Assembly: GCA_023663705.1 (NCBI GenBank)
Contig: JAMPGY010000001.1
Location: forward strand, 1-60,157
Source: Clostridium sp.
Lineage (GTDB): Bacteria > Bacteroidota > Bacteroidia > Bacteroidales > Bacteroidaceae
Direction of reading: 5' to 3'
Length of the DNA: 60,157 bases
Positions 51,543 to 60,157 of the stretch are shown one piece after another. The notes below the pieces were generated by a model. The model saw only the letters and a program-made list of their open reading frames with translations, ran no database searches and was not told where the DNA came from. Numbering within the stretch: the first letter of the stretch is position 1; each line of letters begins with the position of its first letter. Position numbers and translations under genes: made by a program.

Positions 51543-51866
51543 ATGACAGTAATGACAATCGCACTGCAAGCAGCTGCCAACGGCGGCGGAATGTCGATGA
51601 TCGTGATGATGGTGGCTATCTTTGCCATCATGTGGTTCTTCATGATCCGTCCGCAGCAGAAGAAGCAGAAAGAGATACAGAAGTTCCGCAACAGCCTTGC
51701 CGTGGGCACGGAGGTAATCACCAGCGGTGGCGTGTATGGCAAGGTGAAGTCTATCGACGAGGTCAACAACGTGGTGATGCTCGAGGTGGCCAAAGGAGTG
51801 GAAGTGCGTGTGGACAAAAGTTGCGTCTACGCCTCACTGCAGGACACGGTGGCCGGCAACAAATAA
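51543..51866 (+). CDS. yajC: Sec translocon accessory protein YajC
   Basis: 107 residues. One membrane segment (IVMMVAIFAIMWFFMI, about residues 22-37) followed by RPQQKKQKE, the YajC signature, and a soluble domain with LAVGTEVITSGGVYGKV. It binds SecDF and supports preprotein export. Start is 22 bases after nusB. Confidence 0.97.
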   Translation: MTVMTIALQAAANGGGMSMIVMMVAIFAIMWFFMIRPQQKKQKEIQKFRNSLAVGTEVITSGGVYGKVKSIDEVNNVVMLEVAKGVEVRVDKSCVYASLQDTVAGNK

Positions 51867-51872
51867 ATCCTG

Positions 51873-52874
51873 ATGGACAGGCTGACTGCCAGACGATACG
51901 TAATCAGAACCAAGGAATTCCTGTTGAGTAAGAAGAACAGGGATTTCTTGGTTTTTCTTTTCTCCCTGTTGCTCTCATCCGTATTCTGGTTGCTGAAAAC
52001 GCTCAACGAGACTTATGAGACGGAGATAACGGTGCCTCTCCAACTGGCCAATGTGCCTTCGGAGATAGTCATCACAACCGATCTGCCCGAGGAACTGTCT
52101 GTGACGGTCAAGGACAAGGGCACCGTGTTGATGAACTATCTCTACGGGCCTTCTTTTTCTCCCGTACAGGTGGATTTTGCCAAGTATGAGGACAACCGGC
52201 TGTCCGGCAGGGTGCAACTCATGCCGGCCGATATACAGCGGAACATCTATGCCCAGTTGCTCACTTCGTCGCGTATCGTGTCGGTGAAGCCCGACACGTT
52301 GGAATTCTTTTTCAACCGGGGAATGTATAAGAAGGTGCCCGTGCGCTTGTCCGGAGTGGTGGAGACTACGCCGTCCTACTATCTGGCCGGCATCACCTTC
52401 TCGCCCGATTCCGTAGATGTCTATGCTCCGGCATCTATTCTGGACACCATATCTGCGGCCTACACGCAACCGGTGACCTTCAACAATCTTTCGTCCGATC
52501 GTTCCGACACGTTGGCGATCAGTCATGTGAGGGGGGCTAAGTTCGTACCCTCATCGGTGGCGGTGCTGATGGATGTGGACATCTATACGGAGAAGACGGT
52601 GGAAGTTCCCGTCGGGTGTATCAACTTTCCGGCCAGCAAGGATCTGCGCACCTTCCCTTCGAGCGTGAAGATCACCTTCCGCGTCGGCGCGGCACTGTTC
52701 AAGTCTATCCGTGCCGAGGACTTTGTACTGGCCGTCACCTACGAGGATATTCTGAAGAACAGCAACAGCTCCAAACTTCCCCTGAGTTTGAAAAGCGTGC
52801 CCGCCGGTGTGTCCAATGTGCGTATTGAGCCGGCCGAGGTGGACTATCTGATAGAGGAGGTGGACGAGGAATGA
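51873..52874 (+). CDS. YbbR-domain protein
   Basis: 333 residues. A cytoplasmic head (TKEFLLSKKNRD) and one membrane segment (FLVFLFSLLLSSVFWLL, about 25-42) precede YbbR-type beta domains (about 43-330) facing the periplasm, with motifs such as EITVPLQLANVPSEIVITTDLP. YbbR proteins regulate diadenylate cyclase in Gram-positives; here the role is uncharacterised. It lies between yajC and coaE, a conserved Bacteroidales order. Confidence 0.88.
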   Translation: MDRLTARRYVIRTKEFLLSKKNRDFLVFLFSLLLSSVFWLLKTLNETYETEITVPLQLANVPSEIVITTDLPEELSVTVKDKGTVLMNYLYGPSFSPVQVDFAKYEDNRLSGRVQLMPADIQRNIYAQLLTSSRIVSVKPDTLEFFFNRGMYKKVPVRLSGVVETTPSYYLAGITFSPDSVDVYAPASILDTISAAYTQPVTFNNLSSDRSDTLAISHVRGAKFVPSSVAVLMDVDIYTEKTVEVPVGCINFPASKDLRTFPSSVKITFRVGAALFKSIRAEDFVLAVTYEDILKNSNSSKLPLSLKSVPAGVSNVRIEPAEVDYLIEEVDEE

Positions 52875-53482
52875 AACTCAGGATAGGCATCACCGGCGGT
52901 ATTGGTAGCGGAAAAACCTATGTGAGCGATCTGTTTGCCCGCCGGGGAATCCCCATATATAATTGCGACACCGAGGCCGCCCGTCTGATGCGTACCGACG
53001 GACAGGTGCGCGCGGCGATTGCCGCTTTGCTGGGGCCGGACATTTATCTGCCCGACGGCAGTCTGGACAAGTCTCGCCTGGCTGCCTGGCTTTTTGCTTC
53101 GCCCGATCATGCCCGACAGATCAACGCCATTGTCCATCCGGCGGTGAAGCGCGACTTTGTGCAATGGGCCGGACGTCAGACGGCTGCAGTGGTTGGCATG
53201 GAGAGTGCCATACTGTTCGAGGCCGGTATGGAGGCGTTGGTAGACAGAGTGCTCTTGGTGGATGCGCCCCGTGAGTTGCGTCTGCAGCGGGCCATCCGTC
53301 GCGACGGTTCCACCCGCAGCAAGGTGGAGGCACGCATGAACTGCCAGATGGACGATGGCGAACGTCGCCGCAGAGCCCACGACATACTCTGCAACGACGG
53401 GCATACGGACGTGGAGGCCGCAGTAGACCGCTTGCTGGCTGCATGGCACGAAGGCTCCGCCTGTCCGGACCACGCGCTTTAA
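52871..53482 (+). CDS. coaE: dephospho-CoA kinase
   Basis: 203 residues, the last step of coenzyme A synthesis. The P-loop GGIGSGKT is at residues 8-15, followed by the DTEAARLMRTDG and HPAVKRDF regions that bind dephospho-CoA, and the lid MNCQMDDGERRRRA. Its ATG overlaps the YbbR stop by four bases. It normally sits in this order in Bacteroidales. Confidence 0.97.
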   Translation: MKLRIGITGGIGSGKTYVSDLFARRGIPIYNCDTEAARLMRTDGQVRAAIAALLGPDIYLPDGSLDKSRLAAWLFASPDHARQINAIVHPAVKRDFVQWAGRQTAAVVGMESAILFEAGMEALVDRVLLVDAPRELRLQRAIRRDGSTRSKVEARMNCQMDDGERRRRAHDILCNDGHTDVEAAVDRLLAAWHEGSACPDHAL

Positions 53483-53501
53483 GTTTTTTTTAGCTTCAAC
53501 G

Positions 53502-53533
53502 TTTGATGTTTATCAGGCTATGGCTTATCTTTG
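53502..53533 (+). promoter_or_regulatory. promoter of the DUF5606 gene
   Basis: TTTG (53502-53505), 20-base spacer, TATCTTTG (53526-53533), 38 bases before the ATG. It shows the gene can be transcribed apart from coaE. Confidence 0.8.
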
Positions 53534-53571
53534 TCCCCTGTTTATGTAATTATTTAAAAACACACACGAAA

Positions 53572-54024
53572 ATGTTGGAAACTATTTTAGCTATATCGGG
53601 AAAGCCCGGATTGTATAGACTCGTATCTCGGGGCAACCGCAATCTGATTGTGGAGACATTGGATGCCGCCAAGCGCCGCATGCCGGCCTTTGCCACGGAC
53701 AAAGTCATCTCTTTGGCAGACATTGCCATGTATACCGAAGAAGGTGAGGTGCCTTTGCGCGAGGTGCTCAATAAGGTGAAGGAAAAGGAGAACGGACAAA
53801 AGGCATCTATCGATCCCAAAAAGGCCGGTGCACGCGAGCTGGCCGATTACTTTGCCGAGGTATTGCCCGACTACGACCGCGACCGCGTGTACAACGCCGA
53901 CATCAAGAAGCTCATCTCGTGGTACAATCTGCTGGTGGCTGCCGGTGTCACCGATTTCGACCGTCAGTTGCAGCCCACCGAGGGCGATAACATCGCCGAC
54001 CGCGAGGAACAGTCGGCCGAATAA
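53572..54024 (+). CDS. DUF5606 protein
   Basis: 150 residues from the ATG at 53572 (a frame start at 53503 lies inside the promoter). The N-terminal KMLETILAISGKPGLYRLVS-type segment is a small beta-barrel, and the rest is helical with ADIAMYTEEGEVPLREVL and YNADIKKLISWYNLLVAAG. DUF5606 is specific to Bacteroidota with unknown function, cytoplasmic. The acidic end (DREEQSAE) is typical. Often next to coaE, as here. Confidence 0.9.
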   Translation: MLETILAISGKPGLYRLVSRGNRNLIVETLDAAKRRMPAFATDKVISLADIAMYTEEGEVPLREVLNKVKEKENGQKASIDPKKAGARELADYFAEVLPDYDRDRVYNADIKKLISWYNLLVAAGVTDFDRQLQPTEGDNIADREEQSAE

Positions 54025-54049
54025 AGTTCCACTGTCGGAACGGAGCTAC

Positions 54050-54087
54050 GCAAAAGGGCGGAAACATCAGCGTTTCCGCCCTTTTGC
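54050..54087. terminator. bidirectional terminator
   Basis: GCAAAAGGGCGGAAAC (54050-54065) and its exact complement GTTTCCGCCCTTTTGC (54072-54087), six-base loop. It lies between DUF5606 and the convergent sialidase. Confidence 0.9.
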
Positions 54088-54121
54088 GTGTGTCTGTTTT
54101 GGGAACGTCTGTTCCCCCAAC

Positions 54122-55363
54122 TCAATCGGCCCGGTAGCGTCCGTCGGTGATTATTTCTATGCTCAGCGGGCTGTACACCAGATTGTAGTTGTGGTTGACG
54201 GGATCCACCTCGTAGAAGAAGGCCAGCCGCTTGTCCTTCTGAATGCTGAAGGTGGAGTAGGCCGATCCTTTTTCCGTCACCAGATACGAGCCTCTCCAAT
54301 GGGATGCGAAAAATTCGGGGGTGGAATAATGCATCGGGTCGCTCAGTTCCTTGTAGAAGATGCTCACCCGGGAACGGTCGTTGCCTGCCGGGATGGATTG
54401 CAGGGCCAGATACATGCGGGCATTGTCCTGTGTGCGGCGCACGCGCACGACGGCAATCTCACCGTTGGTGGCGTTGTTGCCCACCTTGATGCCGCCTTCG
54501 CATTTGTCCGATTCCACTACTTTCCCCCATTGGCCGGCGGCCGTTTTCGTGTCGTCGTAGGAGAAGATGTTGAAATACCGTCCGTTCTTCTTGCGACAGC
54601 TCAACACCACGTTGCCGTCCGGCAGTTCCTCACACTTCGGCTCGTCGCCGCCCGGTGCGGGGTCTACGGCAGTTCCTCCGAGCACCTGCCACGACTGGCC
54701 GAAGTCGTCGCTGTAGATGGCAAAACTGCCCTTGTTGGTACACAATGCGGCATACAGGCGGTAATACTTTCCGTGTCTGATGTGCGAGGACTGGCATATT
54801 TTGCCCGAGGCCACAAACAATTTCTGCAGCGTGCCCTGCGGGCGGCTGTCAAACAGACGGTACATGTCGCTTGTGATATCCTCCGGCTGGCTCCAGGTCT
54901 GTCCGCCGTCGTGGCTGTAGAGGCGTGCCACGCGCACCGGTTGCTGGCGTGTGGATTGCCAGTAGGTCACGTTGCCGGCGCCCACGATGAGCAGCAGGGA
55001 GTTGCTCTTGCGGTCGGCCACCAGAGCCGCATCGCCATATCCGCATTCCGGTTCGCCCTTGAATCCGCTGCCGGCAGCCACGGTAAACGCGTCGCCCCAC
55101 GTCCGTCCGTTGTCCCGGCTGATGCGGGCCACGATGTCCACCTGTCCGTTGCCGATGTCGCCTCCGCAGTAGCGGTAGTCACCCATAGCCACGAGGTCTC
55201 CCTTGCGGGTGGTGGCTATGGCCGGTATGCGGTAGGGGACACCTTTCTCCGGCGTCTGAAACAAGCATTGGGTATAGGCGTTGGATTCTTTTTTTTGTGC
55301 CTGCAGGGGGTGGATGGCGCTTGTGGCCAGCAACAGGGAGGTCAGGATGAAAGTTGTTTTCAT
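54122..55363 (-). CDS. exo-sialidase, GH33, compact
   Basis: 413 residues from the ATG at 55363, signal peptide cleaved after PLQAQ. A six-bladed sialidase propeller: YRIPAIATT holds the catalytic Arg-Ile-Pro, and Asp boxes appear as SRDNGRTWG, SHDGGQTWS and SDDFGQSWQ. It probably cleaves terminal sialic acid from host glycans, in the periplasm or at the surface. It is a close paralog of the catalytic part of the 1320-residue protein at 55979-59941 (same GDEPKCEE, CGFGDAALVADR-type segments). A TATATTTG box is at 55392-55399 (minus). Confidence 0.93.
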   Translation of the reverse strand: MKTTFILTSLLLATSAIHPLQAQKKESNAYTQCLFQTPEKGVPYRIPAIATTRKGDLVAMGDYRYCGGDIGNGQVDIVARISRDNGRTWGDAFTVAAGSGFKGEPECGYGDAALVADRKSNSLLLIVGAGNVTYWQSTRQQPVRVARLYSHDGGQTWSQPEDITSDMYRLFDSRPQGTLQKLFVASGKICQSSHIRHGKYYRLYAALCTNKGSFAIYSDDFGQSWQVLGGTAVDPAPGGDEPKCEELPDGNVVLSCRKKNGRYFNIFSYDDTKTAAGQWGKVVESDKCEGGIKVGNNATNGEIAVVRVRRTQDNARMYLALQSIPAGNDRSRVSIFYKELSDPMHYSTPEFFASHWRGSYLVTEKGSAYSTFSIQKDKRLAFFYEVDPVNHNYNLVYSPLSIEIITDGRYRAD

Positions 55364-55739
55364 AGAATGAGTTAATAAAGGGTTTCGGGGACAAATATAC
55401 AAACTTATTTTTTTATTTGCATGCTTTCCCTTGGTTTTTGCCGTTCGGGCTTTTGGGAAGTTTCACGGGTTTTCGCTTGCAGCTCCGTTGGTCGTGTGCC
55501 GTGCGGCGGTCGTTGCCGTATGGTGGGGGCGAAGGCCGGTGTTCTTCTCAACCTTTCGGAGGCCGTGTGAAGGGCGTGATGTCCGTCTGGCAGACGCCAT
55601 TGGGCAGCCTTGCGGAACAATGCGCGGATAACGGTGCGGGCAGGGCGGGGAGTTCTGTGGCGGTCAGGTGCGATAGACGGTTGTTTTAGTCTTTGTTACG
55701 TGTCCTGTTTGCTATTCCGCAGAGCAGGATTGTTGGGAT

Positions 55740-55827
55740 CAACCCGTTATCGAAAAGCAGTCAACTCCCTATCGAAAAGTTGTCAACCCCCTATCGAACG
55801 GTTGTCAACCCGCTATCGAAAACCTCT
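55740..55827. repeat. four tandem 22-bp repeats
   Basis: Units begin at 55740, 55762, 55784 and 55806; each starts CAAC and contains CTATCGAA or TTATCGAA. Copies 2 and 3 differ at few positions. On the minus strand each copy carries TTCGATA and GTTGAC or GGTTGA, and the array is about 380 bases upstream of the compact sialidase start. Confidence 0.85.
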
Positions 55828-55912
55828 CGATGGGATGCCGGAAGGGAAGCACTGCGGCGGATGGGGAAGGAAGAGTGGAGCCGGTGGATGGCTCACTCAA
55901 CGGGCAGACGGA

Positions 55913-55953
55913 AAGCGGGTGCATCGCTTGGGGAATTTGCGATGCACCCGCTT
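55913..55953 (-). terminator. hairpin after the large sialidase
   Basis: Fifteen-base arms AAGCGGGTGCATCGC (55913-55927) and complement (55939-55953), 11-base loop, 25 bases past the stop. The minus-strand 3' flank is TTCCG, weak for a T-run, so it may be a terminator of low efficiency or an mRNA-protecting hairpin. Confidence 0.6.
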
Positions 55954-55978
55954 GGATGAGCCGGAGTGTTTCCGTTGG

Positions 55979-58900
55979 TTATTTCACGATGCGTTTCTGT
56001 CCGCCGGCGATATAGATACCTTTGGGCAGGCCGTCGAGGCTCTTGGCGTCGCGGCGTACGCGGACACCGGAGAGGCTGTAGACGTCATATTGGCCGGAAC
56101 GGGAGATCTCCGTCGCATGGATGCCCGTGCCCGGATCCGGTTCCGTGGTCATGTTGATACGGTATCTGCCGTTGGTAATGGCTTCCACGTCCAGCGGTTC
56201 ATACACCATACAGTAGCCGCCGGGTGTCTCCTCGTAGAAGAAGCCGATGCGGCCGTCGGGTTGCAGACACATGGTGGAGTAGGCCGACTCGCGTGTGGTG
56301 ACCAGCAGACCGAAGTGCCAGTTTTTGGCCAGTTCCAGCGGAGTGCAGGTGGGCTTGTCCATCAGACGGTAGAAGATGCCCACACGGCTGCGGTTGGACC
56401 CTGTGGGGATGGATTGCAGCATAATCTCGCACGGTTCATCGGTGGCATTGTCTATCACGCTCAAGCTCATGATTTCGCCGTTGGTGCTGTTGCCTCCCAC
56501 GGCCAGATCGCCTGCCTCATTGCTGGCCACCACCGTGCCCCAGGAGCCTTCGGCCTTCTCGCGGTCGGTGAAGCTGAACACGTTGAAGTATCGGCCTCCG
56601 GTCTTGCGGCTGCTCAGGATGACGTCTCCGTTGGGCATCTCCTCGCATTTGGGTTCGTCTCCGGCGGGAGCGGGCTTCACATCAGCTCCGCCCAGCACGG
56701 CCCAGGTCTGTCCGAAGTCGTCGGAGTAGAGCACGTGGTTGCGGTCGGGATGGGTCATCACGGCGGCATACAGACGGTAGTAGTTGCCCACTTTGGTGAC
56801 GCGCGACTGGAAGATGCGGCCCGAGCCTACGAATGTTCCCTTCATGTTGGGCAACAGGTCGTAATACATTTGTGTTATATCCTCCGGCTCCGTCCACGTG
56901 AGTCCGCCGTCGTAGCTGTACATGCGGGCTTGCGGTGCGGGATTCTCGCGGGTGGCGTTCCAGAACACGACGCGTCCGGCCACGCAGAGCAGCAGCAGGG
57001 TGTTGCTCTCCCGGTCGGCCACGAGGGCGGCGTCTCCGAATCCGCAGTCGAAGTTCGTTCCGTTGCCTGTACCCTTGGCAATCACTCGCTGGGCGTCCCA
57101 TGTCGCACCGTTGTCCGTGCTGGTGCGGGTCACCAGGTCGATGCGTCCGTTGCCGATGTCGGCACCACACCAGCGCTTGTCGCTCACGGCCACGAGGCGT
57201 TTGTCATGGGTGGTGGCGATGGCCGGTATGCGGTAGGGTGCACCGTCAGCATCGTTGTTGTAGAACAGATATTGCGAGTGGTCGCTCTCGTCCACGCAGT
57301 AGTTTACGCGGATGCTGAGTCCGTCGTCGCCCACAATGGCCTTGTCAATCGACGGGAGTCCGGTCTCTCCGTTCAGGTCGAAGCTCTCCAGCACGTAGCC
57401 GCGCCAGGAGTCTCCGCTCTTGGCAAGCGACACTTTGGTGCCGGCCGGCACGTAGTAGGTGGAAGTGGCCGACTCCTGTGTCACACTGATGGTGGCGCTG
57501 TTCTTGCCGAAGGTCAGTGCCAGTTGTCCCACGCGTGTATTGGTGGGATAAGGAGTACCGCTCACGTTGATGTGCAGGGTGAGCGGGGCATCGCCGCCTT
57601 CCTGGAATTTCCATTTGCAACCTTGGTCGCCGGCGGCATAGAGGCGTATGTCGGCCGGGTTGTCGCCGCCCCAGGGATTCAGTCCCAGTGCGCTGTTGCC
57701 TGCCGGGCAGATGGCGTAGCAGGCGGTGCCGTTGTAGTCGGTTGTCACCAGCTGCCAGGCCGTGGCGTCTGCCGTGTTCTTCATAAGGGTTTCGGTACCG
57801 GAGGCGGTTGCTCCGTTGAGGGCCAGTGCCAGTGTCTCGCCGCTCTGTCGGTTGTAGAGTTTGAAGTTGTCGGCCGTTCCCACCAGACACCACATCTGTT
57901 CCTGAGTGCTCAGGTCGGTGGCCTTGGAATAGGGGTGGGCATTGGCATAGCTTTCGCTCGTGGGCAGAGTGAGGGCGCGGCTGTTGGCCGAGGCGCGTAC
58001 GATGCGCACCCACTTATCTCCGTATGTCGTGCTGAAGCAGTTCATGCTGAAGCGGGCGGTCAGGTTGATCGGACCGGTGAGGGTGGCAATCTCCACACTG
58101 GTGCCCAGTGCTTCGTCGCCGTTGAAGAAGCCTTCAAATTCATACAGGCTGTTTCCGGCACGGCCGGTCAGGGTCGTCTCGGAGATCTGTCCGCCGGTCG
58201 GGAGCGTGAATGTGCCGTTGCCCTCCACGGTCATGCCGTTCCAGCAGAAGATGCCGTCTGCATCATCGGTGGAGCAGGTAATATTGATGGCGGGTTTATT
58301 GCTTTCATCCACAAACTCGATGAAGCCGAAATCTGCGCTGTATTGGGTGGTTGTCTTGTCGTAGTTGGGGTGGGAGGACTGGTCGAATCCCTTCTGGCTG
58401 GTGATCACCAGATAGCGGCTGGCGGCGTCGCCATAGAGGGTCACGCCGTTTTCCATGCGTGCTGAGGAGGCTATGGTGAAGTTGTAGGCCGTTTCGGACA
58501 GTGCTTTGAATCCGAAGTAACGGCCGCTTCCGTTGCGCAACACATATTTGCCTCCGTCGGTCACGGTGCAGGTCCACAGATAGTTCTCGGCTCCGTTGGT
58601 CTTGCTCTCGCTCAGGCTCAGCGTGCCGTTATTGTCATAGAAGTAGAAGCGCGTGTCCGTTTGGTTCACGTAGTGGTCGCTGTAGAGGTAATAGGTCTTT
58701 CCGTCCAGAGGCAGCCCCACGGGTTGTTCTACGGTGGGTGTCGTCGGTGCTTCTTCCTCCTCGCTTTCTCCGGGGATTTCCACGGCCGGTGTCTCGGCAA
58801 ACAGGAAGTCGCTGGTGCAGTCGGTGTACGTCTTGTCCGAGGTACGCTGGCTGTAGGAGAATCCGCTGCCGTCGTTCTTCACCAGCAGGTATTTGCCGGC

Positions 58901-59941
58901 TGTGTTGGCCAGGAGCGGCATGTGTCCTTCGGTAATGGCGTCTTCGGCCGTGATGGTGAAGTCGTAGGGTACGGCGGACAGGGTGCGGAAGGCCAGATAT
59001 TTGCCGTTTCCGTTGCGGAAGCGGAACGTGCTGCCGGCCGCCGTGCACTTCCACACGTAGGCTTTGTCGTCGGCGTTGAGGGTGTTGTTCAGGCTCAAAG
59101 TGCCGTCCTGTTCACACAGATAGTAGGCCACATCCTCGCCGTCCAGCCGGTTGTCCGAACTGATATGGTAATATTTGCCTTGTTGCGGACGCAGTTCCGA
59201 CAGAGGCGGAACAACATCGATGGTGTATGCCAGCCCTTCGGTTGCGGCGGGCAAGTCTGTCTTTTCCCCGAGGGTATATCCTTCGGGCAGTCCGGCTTCC
59301 ACTTCGTGTTGCAGCGGGTAGATGCCTTGCGGCAGTTGCAGTGTGGCGGTGGTCTTTATCTGTCCCGTGTAGATGTTGCGGTAGTTGAGTGTCACGCTCA
59401 CGGTGCCGCTGCTTTCCACGCGCTTCACCTCGTGGATGGTGAAGGGATGGGGAGAAGTCCATGAGGCCAATATGCCGGGGTTGGCATTCAGGAAGCGTCC
59501 GTCTTCCACGTTACCTCTTATCTGGAAGATACCCGGTGTGTTGAACTGTGCGGAGTTTTCGCCGGCATAGGCCTCTATCACATAGTCGGAGGCAGTCTCG
59601 GACAGGGTGAAGTTGGCATTGCTGTTGACGGCCGGGATGTATTTGCCGCTTTCGGTCTGGAAGCGGAACGTGCCGTCCTCTCCGTTCCGGATGGTAAGCA
59701 CATACCGGCTGCCGACATTGCCGGATCCGGGTTTGTTGATGTGTATCTGTGTGCCGTTTTCAAAGCACAGTCCGCCGCGTTCGGCGTGCATGTCTTGTAG
59801 TACATACGTTTGTCCGCTCACGATTTGGTCGGGCGATGTGATGGGCAGGTACTTCACGGCGTATGCCGTGGTCTGAGCATTCAGGCTGCCCGCTGCCAGC
59901 AGAAACAGCAGAGTCTGCAGGGCTGAGTAGAGTTTTCTCAT
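55979..59941 (-). CDS. large multidomain sialidase with lectin-like modules and sorting-like end
   Basis: 1320 residues; signal peptide ends at LNAQT. Residues about 25-880 hold four lectin-like (ricin/MIR-type) modules; two are clear duplicates near 250-385 and 415-545, each with GKYYHISSD/GKTYYLYSD, DGTLSL/NGTLSL and NGNGKYLAF/NGSGRYFGF. The propeller (about 885-1260) has PYRIPAIATTHDKRLVA and Asp boxes STDNGATWD, SYDGGLTWT and SDDFGQTWA. The last 50 residues (YDVYSLSGVRVRR ... LPKGIYIAGGQKRIVK) look like a type IX sorting domain. It is likely a surface or secreted sialidase that binds glycans while cleaving them. A TATATTTG box is at 60007-60014 (minus). Confidence 0.92.
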   Translation of the reverse strand: MRKLYSALQTLLFLLAAGSLNAQTTAYAVKYLPITSPDQIVSGQTYVLQDMHAERGGLCFENGTQIHINKPGSGNVGSRYVLTIRNGEDGTFRFQTESGKYIPAVNSNANFTLSETASDYVIEAYAGENSAQFNTPGIFQIRGNVEDGRFLNANPGILASWTSPHPFTIHEVKRVESSGTVSVTLNYRNIYTGQIKTTATLQLPQGIYPLQHEVEAGLPEGYTLGEKTDLPAATEGLAYTIDVVPPLSELRPQQGKYYHISSDNRLDGEDVAYYLCEQDGTLSLNNTLNADDKAYVWKCTAAGSTFRFRNGNGKYLAFRTLSAVPYDFTITAEDAITEGHMPLLANTAGKYLLVKNDGSGFSYSQRTSDKTYTDCTSDFLFAETPAVEIPGESEEEEAPTTPTVEQPVGLPLDGKTYYLYSDHYVNQTDTRFYFYDNNGTLSLSESKTNGAENYLWTCTVTDGGKYVLRNGSGRYFGFKALSETAYNFTIASSARMENGVTLYGDAASRYLVITSQKGFDQSSHPNYDKTTTQYSADFGFIEFVDESNKPAINITCSTDDADGIFCWNGMTVEGNGTFTLPTGGQISETTLTGRAGNSLYEFEGFFNGDEALGTSVEIATLTGPINLTARFSMNCFSTTYGDKWVRIVRASANSRALTLPTSESYANAHPYSKATDLSTQEQMWCLVGTADNFKLYNRQSGETLALALNGATASGTETLMKNTADATAWQLVTTDYNGTACYAICPAGNSALGLNPWGGDNPADIRLYAAGDQGCKWKFQEGGDAPLTLHINVSGTPYPTNTRVGQLALTFGKNSATISVTQESATSTYYVPAGTKVSLAKSGDSWRGYVLESFDLNGETGLPSIDKAIVGDDGLSIRVNYCVDESDHSQYLFYNNDADGAPYRIPAIATTHDKRLVAVSDKRWCGADIGNGRIDLVTRTSTDNGATWDAQRVIAKGTGNGTNFDCGFGDAALVADRESNTLLLLCVAGRVVFWNATRENPAPQARMYSYDGGLTWTEPEDITQMYYDLLPNMKGTFVGSGRIFQSRVTKVGNYYRLYAAVMTHPDRNHVLYSDDFGQTWAVLGGADVKPAPAGDEPKCEEMPNGDVILSSRKTGGRYFNVFSFTDREKAEGSWGTVVASNEAGDLAVGGNSTNGEIMSLSVIDNATDEPCEIMLQSIPTGSNRSRVGIFYRLMDKPTCTPLELAKNWHFGLLVTTRESAYSTMCLQPDGRIGFFYEETPGGYCMVYEPLDVEAITNGRYRINMTTEPDPGTGIHATEISRSGQYDVYSLSGVRVRRDAKSLDGLPKGIYIAGGQKRIVK

Positions 59942-60157
59942 TGCGATGTGTGGATAAAGGGTTAATGAATAAGTGTGTATTGTCCGGATCTATCAACGGA
60001 CGCAAACAAATATACGACTTAATTCTAATATGTTCGGTCTGTTCGGGTGTCTTTCTATTGTTTTCGGGCTAAAAAGAGTGTTTTTCCGAAACAAAAATCC
60101 CGCCTGACTTCGTCAATGCGTACCCCAAAAATCATCTGAGAAAAGAGGGGCGATGCG

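Larger units (their letters stand above)
55403..55978. other. 576-base gap between sialidases
   Basis: Holds the promoter region of the compact sialidase, the four-copy repeat at 55740-55827, and the hairpin at 55913. Some plus-strand frames cross it (for example 55610 onward) but continue through the large sialidase on the opposite strand and are shadows. Confidence 0.6.

Noticed and set aside
55610-58465. 951-residue plus-strand frame opposite the large sialidase
   Set aside because: Gly/Val/His-rich antisense shadow; the minus frame has Asp boxes and a signal peptide.

Overview
The window is a chromosomal segment of a Bacteroidales bacterium, most likely from the Prevotellaceae/Paraprevotella side of the order. 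This rests on three things. Nearly every intergenic region carries the Bacteroidota promoter signature: a -33 TTTG, about 20 bases, then TAnnTTTG. Several families are typical of the phylum: DUF4492-CydAB, DUF3276, DUF5606, DUF2027-Smr, and a long NusB followed by YajC-YbbR-CoaE. Secreted enzymes end in GIYI-type C-terminal sorting-like domains. The species assignment is a guess.

Layout. Positions 1-1035 are non-coding and rich in repeats: a five-copy 23-bp tandem array and a 46-bp perfect palindrome. At 1036-1503 lies an AT-rich gene for a leader-like, cysteine-repeat protein, the oddest gene here, followed by a frameshifted TonB-plug/MG2-type protein (1630-4192). rsgA and frr (4360-5910, minus) face a five-gene operon (6142-10163): VTC-type polyphosphate polymerase, DUF4956 membrane protein, DUF2490 outer membrane protein, a small secreted protein with a sorting-like tail, and a DUF4353 secreted protein. 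A large GH2 beta-galactosidase with a lectin-like front end follows. Then come two tandem tRNA-Val genes, tRNA-Arg, two envelope proteins, and an incomplete uptake locus (permease, binding lipoprotein, beta-propeller lipoprotein) resembling the middle of a BtuG-BtuF-BtuC vitamin B12 locus but with no receptor or ATPase.

Positions 21-35 kb hold groESL, a GH43 enzyme, an EEP-family lipoprotein, a DNA repair set (xth, FKBP, Y-family polymerase, YolD-like partner), DUF2027-Smr, queA-nudix, and nrdDG with a hairpin-bearing leader. Positions 35-44 kb run on the minus strand: a GH127/146-type beta-L-arabinofuranosidase, then the set LptF/G, ribBA, Bax-inhibitor-1 and aminotransferase. Positions 44-54 kb carry tRNA-Met, DUF4492-cydAB, an RluA-type pseudouridine synthase, tetR-fabG, initiator tRNA, DUF3276, and nusB-yajC-ybbR-coaE plus DUF5606.

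The end (54.1-60 kb) holds two paralogous sialidases. One is compact (413 aa). The other is a 1320-residue protein with several lectin-like modules ahead of the catalytic propeller and a sorting-like tail. A four-copy 22-bp tandem repeat lies between them. With the GH2, GH43 and GH127 genes this suggests a glycan forager using host and plant sugars. The cydAB and anaerobic ribonucleotide reductase genes fit a gut anaerobe that tolerates trace oxygen.

The best candidates for something undescribed are the cysteine-repeat gene at 1036-1503 and the polyphosphate-polymerase/DUF4956/DUF2490/DUF4353 operon. No CRISPR array, prophage, complete insertion sequence or rRNA operon was seen.
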